From contig NZ_WVHL01000005.1 of the NCBI RefSeq assembly GCF_009861525.1, positions 1,550,001-1,614,000 on the forward strand: a stretch of 64,000 nucleotides of DNA. Reading direction: 5' to 3'. Shown here piece after piece: positions 31,114-42,451 of this stretch. The notes under the pieces are model-generated. The model was not told the origin of the DNA. It searched no databases and worked only from the letters and a program-made list of their open reading frames with translations. This stretch comes from Pseudomonas sp. LD120 (GTDB lineage: Bacteria > Pseudomonadota > Gammaproteobacteria > Pseudomonadales > Pseudomonadaceae). Within the stretch, counting starts at the first letter, position 1. Every line of letters starts with the position of its first letter. A program made the position numbers and the translations under genes.

Positions 31114-33761
31114 CAGCGTTTCACCAATCCAGTCAGGCCGCCTGCGATCAGGGCGGCGGTGTCGGCCAGTGCCACCAGCGGGTCCAACCCGGCCGGCACG
31201 GCCATGTAACGGGGTTCCCAGTCCGGCTGGAACTTGTCTTTGAAGCGGCGCAAGCCTTGGAAGTTATACAGTTGCTCGCCACGGCGGAACACCATCGAGC
31301 CCAGGCGTTGGGTCAGCGGCGCGCCACGCCGGGGTTGCAGGCCGGACAGTGGCACCATGCCCAGGCTGAAGCGGGCGTATCCATGATTTTTATAATGCTG
31401 GATCAGGCCGACCATCATGAACTCCATGGTCAGTTTCGGCGCGTCCGGGTGCGCGCGCATCAGGTCGAGGCTGGCCAGGTCGTGGCTGTAGGTCTCAAGC
31501 AGGTTGGCGAAGGCCACCGGGCGCCCTTCAAAACGGATGATGGCGATGCGGAAGTACTTCAGGTATTCGTCGCTGAAGCGGCCCAGGGAGAAGCCTTTCT
31601 CGCGGACGTTCTTGCCGCTCAGCCAGGCATCGGAGATGACCTTCAGCTCATCCATCGGCGCTTGGCCGGGTTCGTGGATCTCCAGCGACAGGCCGTCGCG
31701 GGTGCCTCGGTTCCAGGTGTAGCGCAGGTCTTTCATCTCTTTGCCTTTGGCTTCCAGATCAAAGCGCTTGAGGTCGACTCGGGCTTCTTCGCCGAGCTTG
31801 ATTGCGGTCAGGCCAATGTCCATGTAGTAGGGCAGGTTTTCCGCGCGAACCTGGTAGAACACCGGGCGCGCGTGGTGCACGTCGCACAGGTCGCGGAATT
31901 GCCAGATCATTTCCGCGCGCTGCTGGGGCGGGCCGATGGGGTCGTACAGTGCCACCAGGCTGCGGCCCCGGCGGGCGTACATGAGGAAGGCGTCGGCGTT
32001 GGGGTGGAACAGCAGCGCTTTGTCACCGGTCAGCGCAAGGCCGCCATCGGGCTGGGACGAGGCCATGAGGATCTTCGCGGCGTTGTCCAGCTCTTCAGGG
32101 GTGGGCAGGAGGATCACCGGGCGCGCGGTGCGCAGCAACCAGGTCAGGGACACCACCAGCAGCAACACCGCAGCCCCCAGCAGCGAGCGCAGCCCCCTTG
32201 GCGCATCGGCATCCAGGGTGAACTGCCACCACAGCTGGTGACTGTAGGGAACGTCTTGGTAGGCAAACAACAGCAGCCAAGCGGACGCACCGAGCACGCA
32301 GACGCTGGCCACCAGGTACAGCGGCGAGAACGGCAGTTCGGTCAGGCGGCTGGGGCGATAGAAGGCGCGCCGGAAGACTGCCAGCAGGCTGGCGGTCAAG
32401 GTCATCAGGCAGGCTTCTTCCCAGTCGAAGCCCTTGAGCAGTGACAGCAGCGCGCCCACCAGCAACAGCACGGTGGTGAGCATCCAGGCTGCCGACAGGC
32501 GCCGACGCAGGCCTTGGGCCAGGAGCAGGCACAGCACGCCGATCAGGCTGGCACCGAAGTGCGAGGCGTCCACCAGGCGATGGGGGATCAGGAATCCCAG
32601 GTGTTGCAGACGGGTATCGATTTCCGGGGTGGCACCGGAGAACAGCAGCACCACTCCGGAGAGAAACACCAGGACGGCAAGAATCGGGGCTGCCAGCCCA
32701 GAGGCCGCCCGCAGTGATTGTCGGGTCTGGAACAGGCGTTGGGCTTCGTTGATCAGCAGCAGGACGCAGGCCACCAGCATCGGCAGCACGACGTAGATCA
32801 GCCGATACAGCAACAGGGCCGCCGCCAGGGGCGCGGCACCGAGTTTGTCGGCAAAGGCGGCCAGTAGGATGGCCTCGAACACCCCGACGCCACCGGGCAC
32901 GTGACTGAGCACGCCGGCCGCCAGGGCCAGCAGGTACACCAGCAGGAAAGCGCCGAACGGCGGGGTCTCGGGCAGCAACAGGTAGAGCACGGTGGCGGCG
33001 GCGGCAACGTCCAGCGCGGTGATGATCAGTTGCAAGAACGTCAGGCGGCGACCTGGCAGGCGCAGGGTGCGGCGCCCGATCCGGACCAGTAGATTGTCAC
33101 GCAGGGGCTGTTCCGGCAGGCGTCGGCGGTAGATGCCGGCGGCCAGCACCGCGCCCAGCAGCAGCACCGCCAGGGCAATGCCCGCCAGCAGGCTTTGCGG
33201 CAGATGCAGGGCTGCCGACGCGGCGGGCAGGTTGCTCAGGGTCGCGAGGGCGGCCAGGGGCGGTAATGCGCAGCCCAGCGAGAGGCTGGCAAATAGGGTC
33301 ATGTGGGCGACATCGGCGGCCCCCAGTCCGTGGCGTGCATATAAGCGGTAGCGCACTGAGCCGCCGGACAACAGTGACAGGCCGATGGCATTGCCGATGG
33401 CGAAGGCGCTGAACCCGCCCAGGACCAGGGTTCGCCCGGGCAGTTGGACCCCGGCATAACGACTGGCGGACCACTCGTAACCCAGCAAAATGATGAAACC
33501 GACGATGGTGGCGCCCAGGGCGCCAAGCAGGGCGGGCTGAGGCACGGCAAGGATCGAATCGTGCAGTGCGTAGAAGTCCAGCTCGCTGAGCAAATGTCGA
33601 CAAGCGATCAGGGCAATGGCAAACAGCAGTAGGGTGACAGCCAGGCCGATAGGCTGGCGGTATTTGCTCAACAGATCCAGCCAGCGCAAGCGAGTGACTG
33701 GAATGGGTTGGGTTGCTGTAGCGGTAGGAGTGTCTTGTGAATCGGACGTGTTGGCGCGCAT
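31113..33761 (-). CDS. mprF: Phosphatidylglycerol aminoacyltransferase (MprF)
   Basis: 882 residues from ATG 33761, with GAGGTG upstream. The N-terminal flippase half has many membrane helices (to ~residue 530), including GGSVRYRLYARHGLG and SHVPGGVGVFEAILLAAF, both typical of MprF. The C-terminal GNAT-like synthase domain (DUF2156) has DKALLFHPNADAFLMYARRG, RSLVALYDPIGPP and the end RRFKDKFQPDWEPRYMAVP. It transfers Ala or Lys from aminoacyl-tRNA to phosphatidylglycerol, giving resistance to cationic peptides and acid. Alanyl specificity is likely from genus, not shown by sequence. Confidence 0.95.
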   Translation of the reverse strand: MRANTSDSQDTPTATATQPIPVTRLRWLDLLSKYRQPIGLAVTLLLFAIALIACRHLLSELDFYALHDSILAVPQPALLGALGATIVGFIILLGYEWSASRYAGVQLPGRTLVLGGFSAFAIGNAIGLSLLSGGSVRYRLYARHGLGAADVAHMTLFASLSLGCALPPLAALATLSNLPAASAALHLPQSLLAGIALAVLLLGAVLAAGIYRRRLPEQPLRDNLLVRIGRRTLRLPGRRLTFLQLIITALDVAAAATVLYLLLPETPPFGAFLLVYLLALAAGVLSHVPGGVGVFEAILLAAFADKLGAAPLAAALLLYRLIYVVLPMLVACVLLLINEAQRLFQTRQSLRAASGLAAPILAVLVFLSGVVLLFSGATPEIDTRLQHLGFLIPHRLVDASHFGASLIGVLCLLLAQGLRRRLSAAWMLTTVLLLVGALLSLLKGFDWEEACLMTLTASLLAVFRRAFYRPSRLTELPFSPLYLVASVCVLGASAWLLLFAYQDVPYSHQLWWQFTLDADAPRGLRSLLGAAVLLLVVSLTWLLRTARPVILLPTPEELDNAAKILMASSQPDGGLALTGDKALLFHPNADAFLMYARRGRSLVALYDPIGPPQQRAEMIWQFRDLCDVHHARPVFYQVRAENLPYYMDIGLTAIKLGEEARVDLKRFDLEAKGKEMKDLRYTWNRGTRDGLSLEIHEPGQAPMDELKVISDAWLSGKNVREKGFSLGRFSDEYLKYFRIAIIRFEGRPVAFANLLETYSHDLASLDLMRAHPDAPKLTMEFMMVGLIQHYKNHGYARFSLGMVPLSGLQPRRGAPLTQRLGSMVFRRGEQLYNFQGLRRFKDKFQPDWEPRYMAVPAGLDPLVALADTAALIAGGLTGLVKR

Positions 33762-33998
33762 CAATCACCTCGTGGATTGTGCGCGACAGGATGGGGGTAT
33801 CCAGCCAAGTTACCAATCCCTGTGGAAAAAAATAGTTTCAAATATTAACGCGTCTCAGCGTTGCCCGACGAGCCTGCGCGATCAGCGCAGAGACAGGGCT
33901 TAAGACAGAGCATAGCGCTCATCTTGACGGGGCGAAGCGCTGCAAGCGGTTCGCGATACTTGTGTAGGTCGTTGTTATGACAGTTTTTCAGCGGATAC
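33762..33998. other. Intergenic stretch upstream of mprF
   Basis: 237 bp between mprF and the first tRNA terminator. The AT-rich segment near 33826-33850 could carry the mprF promoter. No RNA gene or open frame is convincing. Confidence 0.4.
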
Positions 33999-34030
33999 AA
34001 AAAAGGCCACTCTTTCGAGTAGCCTTTTTT
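33999..34030 (-). terminator. Terminator of initiator tRNA gene, copy 1
   Basis: Minus strand AAAAAAGGCTACTC-GAAA-GAGTGGCCTTTTTT, 6 bp from the tRNA 3' end. It is identical to that of copy 2. Confidence 0.9.
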
Positions 34031-34036
34031 GATGTT

Positions 34037-34113
<77 letters not shown>

Positions 34114-34277
34114 TCTGTGTGGCGGCATTCTACAGGCGGACGACTGAGTGTCAACCGTTAATGCACAATCAGGTCAAATAAACGTCGAATGGCCATGCTC
34201 GACTGTTAAGTCATGGACAGATAAGGCGTTTTGCTTGCGCCGTGGGCGTGGCCTGTCAGGATAAAATCGACGCGCAC

Positions 34278-34309
34278 AAAAAAGGCCACTCTTTCGAGTA
34301 GCCTTTTTT
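34278..34309 (-). terminator. Terminator of initiator tRNA gene, copy 2
   Basis: Same 32-bp hairpin with T tract as at 33999, part of the duplicated unit. Confidence 0.9.
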
Positions 34310-34315
34310 GATGTT

Positions 34316-34392
<77 letters not shown>

Positions 34393-34606
34393 TCTGTGTG
34401 GGCGGATTCTACAGCGTCAGCTGATCCTGTCAATGACTAAATTTTAAAAATTGCTTCCGGTTCAATCGCTTAGCGTCTTGAGGGGGGCTTTTTATCAGGC
34501 TTGAGCCCAGGTAGAACGTGGCGTGCAGCGCTATTGCGGGGGCACAGCTCATTGAGCCAGTGCATGTACGCAAGCCAGGTTTGTTTCCACTCCGCGTCAC
34601 AGGGTA

Positions 34607-34622
34607 CTGGTGCTATATACAG
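34607..34622 (+). promoter_or_regulatory. LexA (SOS) box of dinB
   Basis: CTGGTGCTATATACAG, a perfect CTG-N10-CAG, lies 66 bp before the dinB start. It closely resembles the recA box. Confidence 0.88.
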
Positions 34623-34687
34623 GTGTCGGTGGATACTTGCCGCCTGCTCTTATTTCGACTTCTGCCTTCTATGATCTCTGCCTTTAT

Positions 34688-35752
34688 ATGATGCAGCGCA
34701 AAATCATCCACATTGACTGTGATTGCTTCTACGCAGCCATCGAAATGCGTGATGACCCGCAACTGGCCGGCAAGCCGCTGGCGGTGGGTGGATCGGCGGA
34801 TCGGCGGGGGGTGATTGCCACCTGCAACTATGAGGCGCGCGCTTATGGTGTGCGCTCGGCGATGTCGTCACGGCATGCGCAGACCCTGTGCCCCGACCTG
34901 GTCATCGTCAAGCCGCGCATGGAGGCTTATCGCGAGGCGTCTAAAGAGATTCACACGATCTTTCGTGATTACACCGACCTGATCGAGCCGCTGTCCTTGG
35001 ATGAGGCCTATCTGGATGTCTCCGACAGCCCGAGTTTTGCCGGCAGTGCCACGCGTATCGCCCAGGACATTCGCCGTCGAGTATCCAATCAGTTGCACAT
35101 CACCGTGTCGGCGGGGGTGGCTCCGAACAAATTCCTGGCGAAGATCGCCAGTGATTGGAAAAAGCCCAATGGCTTATTCGTGATCACCCCTGATCTGGTG
35201 GAGGACTTTGTTTCCGAGTTGCCGGTGAGCAAGCTGCATGGTGTGGGCAAGGTCACGGCGGACAAGCTGGGGCGCCTGGGGATTATCAACTGTCTGCAGT
35301 TGCGGGACTGGAGCAAGCTGGCGCTGGTGCGTGAGTTCGGTAGCTTTGGTGAGCGCTTGTGGGGGTTGGCTCGGGGGATTGATGAGCGCCCTGTGCAGAA
35401 TGACAGTCGCCGACAATCGATCAGCGTGGAAAACACCTACGACGTGGATCTTCCAGATCTCGACAGTTGCCTGGAGAAGTTGCCGGAGTTGATGGAGACG
35501 CTGGCTGGGCGCATTGCGCGTATCGACAGCAGCTACCGACCGGGCAAACCGTTCGTCAAAGTGAAGTTTCATGACTTTACTCAGACTACCTTGGAACAGG
35601 CTGGGGCAGGGCGGGATCTGGAGAGTTATCGACAGTTGCTGACCCAGGCGTTCAAGCGTGGTAGCAAGCCGGTGCGCTTATTGGGGATCGGTGTGCGCCT
35701 GCAGGATTTGCGTGGCGGTCATGAACAGTTGGAGCTGTTCAAAGGGTTGTAG
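34688..35752 (+). CDS. dinB: DNA polymerase IV
   Basis: 354 residues from ATG 34688, or 353 from the adjacent ATG 34691. The Y-family palm has IIHIDCDCFYAAIE (metal Asp) and the SLDEAYLDV motif (catalytic D-E). A thumb with two helix-hairpin-helix elements (LHGVGKVTADKLGRLGI) and a little finger (FVKVKFHDFTQTTLEQ) follow. The C-terminal EQLELFKGL resembles a beta-clamp-binding peptide. It performs translesion synthesis; the upstream LexA box indicates SOS induction. Confidence 0.97.
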   Translation: MMQRKIIHIDCDCFYAAIEMRDDPQLAGKPLAVGGSADRRGVIATCNYEARAYGVRSAMSSRHAQTLCPDLVIVKPRMEAYREASKEIHTIFRDYTDLIEPLSLDEAYLDVSDSPSFAGSATRIAQDIRRRVSNQLHITVSAGVAPNKFLAKIASDWKKPNGLFVITPDLVEDFVSELPVSKLHGVGKVTADKLGRLGIINCLQLRDWSKLALVREFGSFGERLWGLARGIDERPVQNDSRRQSISVENTYDVDLPDLDSCLEKLPELMETLAGRIARIDSSYRPGKPFVKVKFHDFTQTTLEQAGAGRDLESYRQLLTQAFKRGSKPVRLLGIGVRLQDLRGGHEQLELFKGL

Positions 35753-35777
35753 CCGCAGGTCTTTGAGGCGCCCGGGT

Positions 35778-35801
35778 GCCGCGATCTGTGTGGATCGCGG
35801 C
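35778..35801. other. Perfect hairpin after dinB, possible terminator
   Basis: GCCGCGATC-TGTGTG-GATCGCGGC, nine perfect base pairs between the convergent dinB and lipoprotein genes. No T tract follows in either direction, so termination is uncertain. Confidence 0.4.
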
Positions 35802-35830
35802 GATCATCCTTCAACCCGTTACCCGGGCTG

Positions 35831-36784
35831 TCAGTTACTGCCTGGGTCGGCCACCAGGCGGCCGGCGTTCTTGGTCAGGGACTTGAGAAACTCGTTCTGC
35901 AGTTCCGGATCATTGCGGGTCAGCTCGATCAGGCTTTGTTCCAGTTCGCTGGCCTCTTCTTCCAGCCCCAGTTCCGACAGGCGTTTGACCCGGTATACCC
36001 ACTGGCTCACTTCGTCGTCTTCAAGGTCATCGTAAATCAGGGCATGGGCTTCCAGGAGCTTGTCGCGCAAGCTGCTGCTGAGGCTCAGGGACGAATCGGA
36101 GTGCACTTCGTCTTGAGCGTCCTCGACACTGATCTGCAGTTTGCCGATGTGGTTCAGATCCTGTTCGGAGAACGGGTTATCCAGCAGATTGAGTCGCAGC
36201 ACGCCGGTGCGGTCGGTGCTCAGCTCGTAGGTTTGCTTGCCCGCCTTGACCTGCACCGGGCGTTCGCTCCAGGGCAGGCTCAAGTACTCCAGGCGCTTGT
36301 CGTGCTGAACCTCATCGATCGCCGCCAGGTTTTGCTGGGCGCGGCCGTGAGACGGCATGTTCATGAACGGATTGAGCCCGGACACGCCATAGCTGACCCA
36401 GTCCTTGGTGACACTGTCCGGCAGGGTGCCCAGGGCGAACACGTTGACCACGTTGGCGCCCACGCCCGCTACCAGCGCTACCGCACCCAGCGGGATCTCG
36501 TAGACCTCCCGCCAGGGTTGGTAAGGCGTATAGCGGTCGTAGTGGCGGGTTACCTCGAATTCGGTGACTTCGAAGGTTTTCTGCTCGTGGATGCGTACCC
36601 GGCGTTGCGGTAGCTCAAGCACCTTAGGCTCACCGACATCAATCTGCAGGCTGTGGTCGAGCAGTTTGCGCTCGACCCGTTCCTCATGCTCGCTGCGTTG
36701 TGACATGTGATTGGCGCAGCCGCTGACCAGCAGGGCGCCGCACAAGGCGGCGCCCCCGAGGCTTAAGGTGTTTCGCTTGAACAT
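35831..36784 (-). CDS. Uncharacterised lipoprotein
   Basis: 317 residues. The signal peptide ends with lipobox L-V-S-G-C (CGALLVSGCANHMSQRSEHE). A basic/acidic segment follows, then WREVYEIPLGAVALVAGVGANVVNVFALGTLPD, a hydrophobic Gly-rich patch, and a helical acidic C-terminus. I do not recognise the family; a gene of this kind lies next to proS in other pseudomonads (my recollection). It sits 17 bp downstream of proS in the same direction and could be co-transcribed. Confidence 0.7.
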   Translation of the reverse strand: MFKRNTLSLGGAALCGALLVSGCANHMSQRSEHEERVERKLLDHSLQIDVGEPKVLELPQRRVRIHEQKTFEVTEFEVTRHYDRYTPYQPWREVYEIPLGAVALVAGVGANVVNVFALGTLPDSVTKDWVSYGVSGLNPFMNMPSHGRAQQNLAAIDEVQHDKRLEYLSLPWSERPVQVKAGKQTYELSTDRTGVLRLNLLDNPFSEQDLNHIGKLQISVEDAQDEVHSDSSLSLSSSLRDKLLEAHALIYDDLEDDEVSQWVYRVKRLSELGLEEEASELEQSLIELTRNDPELQNEFLKSLTKNAGRLVADPGSN

Positions 36785-36801
36785 GACTTCTCTATCTGGT
36801 T

Positions 36802-38517
<1,716 letters not shown>

Positions 38518-38647
38518 GGTAGGCCGTTGTCGGTTGCTGAAGACTGGAAGTGACGGAGCATTGTACGGGCGAGTTCCGCTGGCGTACAGGATTGCCCTTG
38601 GAGGGCGCGCCGGGGGGGGCGGCAAAGCGTGCAACCCCCCGGATTTT

Positions 38648-40213
38648 CTAGGGTTCTTCGTCAGGGGGGGAGCCGCTGGGTGCGGTTTGCGGCTCGCCTT
38701 TGGAGTCGTTGCGGCGGCTTTCCTGGAACCAGTGCAGGGCGATCAGGAGCAGCGTCGGCACCCCGAGTATCGCGGTGATGAGGAAGAAGTTGTGATACCC
38801 GAACTTTTCCACCATGACCCCGGAGTAGCCGCCGATCAGGCGCGGCAGCAGCAGCATGATGGAACTGAGCAGGGCGTATTGGGTGGCCGAGAATTTGAGA
38901 TTGGTCAGGCTTGACAGGTAGGCGACGAAGGCTGAGGTGGCCATTCCCGAGCTGAAGTTGTCCAGAGAAATGGTGACGATCAGCATTTTCAGGTTCGGGC
39001 CCATGTCGGCGAGCATGAGAAACAGCAGGTTGGTCCCGGCGGACGCGGCGCCACCGATGAGCAGGATCGGCAAAATGCCAAAGCGGACGATCAGCAGGCC
39101 GCCCATGCCAGCGCCGAGGAGCGTCATGATCAGGCCGAAAATCTTGCTGACCCCGGCTATCTGGTCCTTGGTGAACCCCTGGTCGATATAGAACACGTTG
39201 GCCATTACGCCCATGACCGTGTCTGACATGCGGTAGGTGGCAATCAGGCCGAGCAGCAGGAAAGCCTGCCAGCGATAGCGCACAATGAAGTCGTTGACCG
39301 GGGTCAGCACCGGCGCTAGGCCTCGGCGACCCATGGCCGACAGGCACAAGGCGCTGAGGGTGATGTAGAGAATGGCCCGCAGGAAGGCCCGGTCTTCCAG
39401 CAGCAGGTCCAACAGGCTCACGCCGTTGAAAATCACGCTGGCGAAGTCAGTGTTGTACAGCTGGGTAAAGGTGGCGGGAACCGACACCAGCAGCACGATC
39501 AGCACAAATACCGAAATCAACTGATGCGCGAAGCTGTAGCGTCCGGCAGACAGCTGGGTGCGCAGCGGTACCGGCGGCTCGCGCATCAGCAAGGTGGTAA
39601 TCAGGGCTGGGATCATCAGCACCCCGAACAGTACATAGGTACCGGTCCAGGCTGAGTGTTTATAGCTGAAGCCGGTCGAGCCAAAGCCTTCGGCGAAGAA
39701 CAGCGCTCCGGCAGTGGCCAGCAGCACCGCAATCCGATAACCGGACATATAGCTGGCCGCGAGGGCGGCCTGGCGGCTGTCATCAGCGATTTCCAGTCGA
39801 TAGGCATCGATGGCGATGTCTTGGGTAGCGGAGGCGAAGGCCACGATCACGGCAATTGCGATCAGCCAGGACAGGTGCTTTTGTGGGTCGCAAAAGCCCA
39901 TGCCGATCAGGCCGAGAATCACCAGAGTCTGCGCCAGCACCAGCCAGGAGCGACGGCGGCCGAGCTTGCCCAGCAGTGGCAGGCGCCATTGGTCGAGCAG
40001 GGGCGACCAGACCCATTTGAAGGCATAGGCCAGGCCAATCAGGCTGGCATAGCCGATGGTTTCGCGGGCCACACCGGCTTCGCGCAACCACACCGAAAGC
40101 GTCGAGAACACCAGCATGTAAGGCATGCCTGCGGCGAAACCAAGCAGCAACAGCACGAGCGTCGAGGGGCTGGCATAGGCGGCAAGTGCGGCGCGCCAGG
40201 TTTTACGGGGCAT
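38648..40213 (-). CDS. ampG: AmpG family muropeptide permease
   Basis: 521 residues with 12-14 predicted helices of the major facilitator superfamily. GFAAGMPYMLVFSTLSVWLREAGV and YAFKWVWSPLLDQ...GRRRSWLV are typical of AmpG, as is QDIAIDAYRLEI. It imports GlcNAc-anhydroMurNAc muropeptides from the periplasm for cell-wall recycling and so conditions AmpC beta-lactamase induction. The C-terminus is short, Pro/Ser-rich and acidic. Confidence 0.93.
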   Translation of the reverse strand: MPRKTWRAALAAYASPSTLVLLLLGFAAGMPYMLVFSTLSVWLREAGVARETIGYASLIGLAYAFKWVWSPLLDQWRLPLLGKLGRRRSWLVLAQTLVILGLIGMGFCDPQKHLSWLIAIAVIVAFASATQDIAIDAYRLEIADDSRQAALAASYMSGYRIAVLLATAGALFFAEGFGSTGFSYKHSAWTGTYVLFGVLMIPALITTLLMREPPVPLRTQLSAGRYSFAHQLISVFVLIVLLVSVPATFTQLYNTDFASVIFNGVSLLDLLLEDRAFLRAILYITLSALCLSAMGRRGLAPVLTPVNDFIVRYRWQAFLLLGLIATYRMSDTVMGVMANVFYIDQGFTKDQIAGVSKIFGLIMTLLGAGMGGLLIVRFGILPILLIGGAASAGTNLLFLMLADMGPNLKMLIVTISLDNFSSGMATSAFVAYLSSLTNLKFSATQYALLSSIMLLLPRLIGGYSGVMVEKFGYHNFFLITAILGVPTLLLIALHWFQESRRNDSKGEPQTAPSGSPPDEEP

Positions 40214-40255
40214 GGGCTGAAGTCTGCCTCAGATTACGGAAACAAAGCGCGCACT

Positions 40256-40609
40256 CTAACCGCTGTGCTCTACCGGGCGCCAGCCATGGCGTTGAATATC
40301 CACGCGATTGTTCAGGATAAGAACACCTTCGTCTCGCAGCCTTGCCCGTTGCGTGTCTCCCGATGGGCTCCCGGCCGGCAGGCTGATACGCCCGCCGGCA
40401 CCGAGCACTCGGTGCCAGGGCAGGCTGGTTTCGGCGGGCAATTGGCTGAGGGTGCGTCCAACCCAGCGAGCGGCCCGGCCCAGGCCGGCCATTTCTGCCA
40501 GTTGGCCATAACTGACAACCTTGCCTTCGGGCACTTGGGCCAAGGTCAGGTAGAGTGCCGTACGTCGCAGTTGCGCCGGGTCTTGGAGCGTGTCGCTGTG
40601 CTCGTTCAC
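40256..40609 (-). CDS. Alkyltransferase-like protein (ATL, MGMT fold)
   Basis: 117 residues of the MGMT DNA-binding domain: GKVVSYGQLAEMAGLGRAARWVGRTLSQLP, then LPWHRVLGAGGRISLP. The alkyl-acceptor Cys of the P-C-H-R-V motif is Trp here (PWHRV), the mark of ATL proteins, which bind O6-alkylguanine and pass it to nucleotide excision repair instead of repairing it. The recognition-helix Arg is present. Divergent from the DUF481 gene. Confidence 0.92.
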   Translation of the reverse strand: MNEHSDTLQDPAQLRRTALYLTLAQVPEGKVVSYGQLAEMAGLGRAARWVGRTLSQLPAETSLPWHRVLGAGGRISLPAGSPSGDTQRARLRDEGVLILNNRVDIQRHGWRPVEHSG

Positions 40610-40766
40610 ATTCGCGCGTCCATATAAAGAGGTGGCATTGGTCGGTTGTGATCATGAAAGCCGTTTGGAGATTGAACTCACTCTTAATGCCCCGGTCAGT
40701 GCTGACTCAGGCATGTTCCCCGGGAATAATGCCTTTTTTTCGCAGGTTAGAGCCCTCTATATACCT

Positions 40767-41774
40767 ATGTTGCCTAGAACGTTGTTGTGCTTTGCGCTGC
40801 TTGGCGCCTCCATGCCCATCTTGGCCGATACCGTCTGGCTGAAGAATGGTGATCGCCTGAGTGGCAAAATCAAAGTATTCGATGGCGGCAAGTTGCTGAT
40901 CCAGACCGAGTATGGTGGTGCCATCGCCATTGACTGGAAGCAGGTCAAGACCCTGGAAAGCGATCAGGAACTGCTGGTCAAGCAGGATGCTTACGCGGGG
41001 GAGAAAGCCAAGTCTCTGCAGCCGGCTGAGGATGGCAAGGTGATCCTGGCCAATGGGGACGCGCCCAAGACGGTGGAGCTGGCGAGCATCCAGCAGATCA
41101 TGAAGCCCAAACCGCTGGTGGAGGACATGATCTGGAAGGGGAGTGTCGACGTGGCCATGGACTACAAGCGCGCCGAGAAGGACACCGATGACTATGACAT
41201 CGACTTCAAGACCTCGGCCCGTCATGGTGCCTGGCGCCATAACGCTCAGGGTGAGTACAACCGCGAGTTTCAAAATGACGTGGTGACCACTGATAACTGG
41301 AGTGCCGAGTACGCCCTGGACCGCTTTATCACTGAACAGTGGTTTTGGGAGGGGCGCCTGACCTACAAGCGCGACAAGGTCGAGGAACTGGCGCGGCAAC
41401 GGGTGGTGGGTACGGGCCCCGGCTACCAGCTCTGGGACGATGAGCTGGGCGCGTTCTCCTTGGGGTCGCTGCTTAACCGCACGGATTACGAGTACGCCGA
41501 TGGCGGCAAGGACAACTTCTATTCCTTGGCCATGAAGTGGGATTACAACCGCTACCTGATTGGCAAGCGGGTCGAGTTCTTCACCAACGGCGAAGTGGGC
41601 AGGCCGCTTTCCGGGGTTGCCGATTACGCGTTAGATGCCGAGATGGGGCTGCGCTACAAGGTCACGGACTGGGCGTCACTCAACCTCAAGGCGGAGAAAG
41701 ATCTGATTCGCGGTACCGAGGACAGCGATCTGGACAAGACCCGTTATACCGTGGGCTTCGGTGTGACCTGGTAG
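40767..41774 (+). CDS. DUF481 outer-membrane protein (YdiY-like)
   Basis: 335 residues from ATG 40767, which gives a clean signal peptide (PRTLLCFALLGASMPILA). No good ribosome-binding site is seen, so the start is less sure. The N-terminal part (DTVWLKNGDRLSGKIKVFDGGKLLIQT) is a small beta domain. The rest is rich in aromatic beta strands (YNREFQNDVVTTDNW, WFWEGRLTYKRD...) ending YTVGFGVTW, a typical outer-membrane barrel C-terminus. Function unknown; salt or acid inducibility is reported for relatives. Confidence 0.82.
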   Translation: MLPRTLLCFALLGASMPILADTVWLKNGDRLSGKIKVFDGGKLLIQTEYGGAIAIDWKQVKTLESDQELLVKQDAYAGEKAKSLQPAEDGKVILANGDAPKTVELASIQQIMKPKPLVEDMIWKGSVDVAMDYKRAEKDTDDYDIDFKTSARHGAWRHNAQGEYNREFQNDVVTTDNWSAEYALDRFITEQWFWEGRLTYKRDKVEELARQRVVGTGPGYQLWDDELGAFSLGSLLNRTDYEYADGGKDNFYSLAMKWDYNRYLIGKRVEFFTNGEVGRPLSGVADYALDAEMGLRYKVTDWASLNLKAEKDLIRGTEDSDLDKTRYTVGFGVTW

Positions 41775-41840
41775 CCACGGGCGAGCCGAGCGCATTCGCG
41801 AGGATGCGTCTTGGCGGCAGGTCGTAAAAACGACAGGCAC

Positions 41841-41873
41841 AAAAAAACCCCGCTGTTGAAGGCGGGGTTTTTT
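41841..41873. terminator. Bidirectional terminator between DUF481 and cold-shock genes
   Basis: AAAAAAACCCCGC-TGTTGAAG-GCGGGGTTTTTTT; both convergent genes can use it. Confidence 0.92.
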
Positions 41874-41889
41874 ACTGGATCAGTACAAG

Positions 41890-42099
41890 TTAGATAACTT
41901 GAACTTCCTCAGCTTGCATGCCTTTCTGACCGCGGGTAGCGATGAAAGAAACCTGTTGGCCTTCTTTCAGGCTTTTGAAGCCGTCGGATTGGATAGCTTT
42001 GAAGTGTACGAACAGGTCGTCACCGGATTGTGGAGTGATGAAGCCGAAGCCTTTTTCATCGTTGAACCACTTAACGGTACCGGTTTGGCGATTAGACAT
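41890..42099 (-). CDS. Cold-shock domain protein (CspA/CapB family)
   Basis: 69 residues, one cold-shock domain with RNP1 KGFGFI and RNP2 LFVHF. It begins MSNRQTGTVKWFNDEKGFGF and ends with the usual G-x-x-A-x-x-V. A single-stranded RNA/DNA-binding chaperone. AAGGAGAT precedes the ATG. The 350 bp upstream are free of genes, leaving room for the long leader usual in this family. Confidence 0.95.
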   Translation of the reverse strand: MSNRQTGTVKWFNDEKGFGFITPQSGDDLFVHFKAIQSDGFKSLKEGQQVSFIATRGQKGMQAEEVQVI

Positions 42100-42451
42100 G
42101 GTGTATCTCCTTGGACAAAGTTAACTGCGACTCAGGAAAAGCCCTGGCCGAGACTGAGTGCAAAGAGCAGGAAAAATTCTTGGAGATGGTTGGATCGAAA
42201 TTCAACATCGTGTAGAGATTCTCAGTGACACAAGCAACACAGTGGCGCCACCTTAACCCTTTTTACTGAACGTGCCAATGGCCAGTGCAAAGGTTTCTCG
42301 GTTTTCGTGACTGGCGGCGGGTTATCCGTCGTCCAGGCCTTGAAAATCGTGGGATGGCACGAGAAAAACACCCCAGACTTTGAACCCGACCCCGCGCCCC
42401 GGTAAGATGCCGGACCGTTTTATTTCACCTCGTTATTTCAGGACACCCGCC
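42100..42451. other. Divergent csp-dcd upstream region
   Basis: 352 bp without a gene. It should hold the csp promoter and 5' leader (minus strand) and the dcd promoter (plus strand). An AT-rich segment at 42165-42220 is on the csp side. I cannot fix promoter elements. Confidence 0.5.

Noticed and set aside
31077..32444. 455-codon plus-strand open frame opposite mprF
   Set aside because: Shadow of the MprF C-terminal half; Gln/His-rich composition typical of antisense reading.
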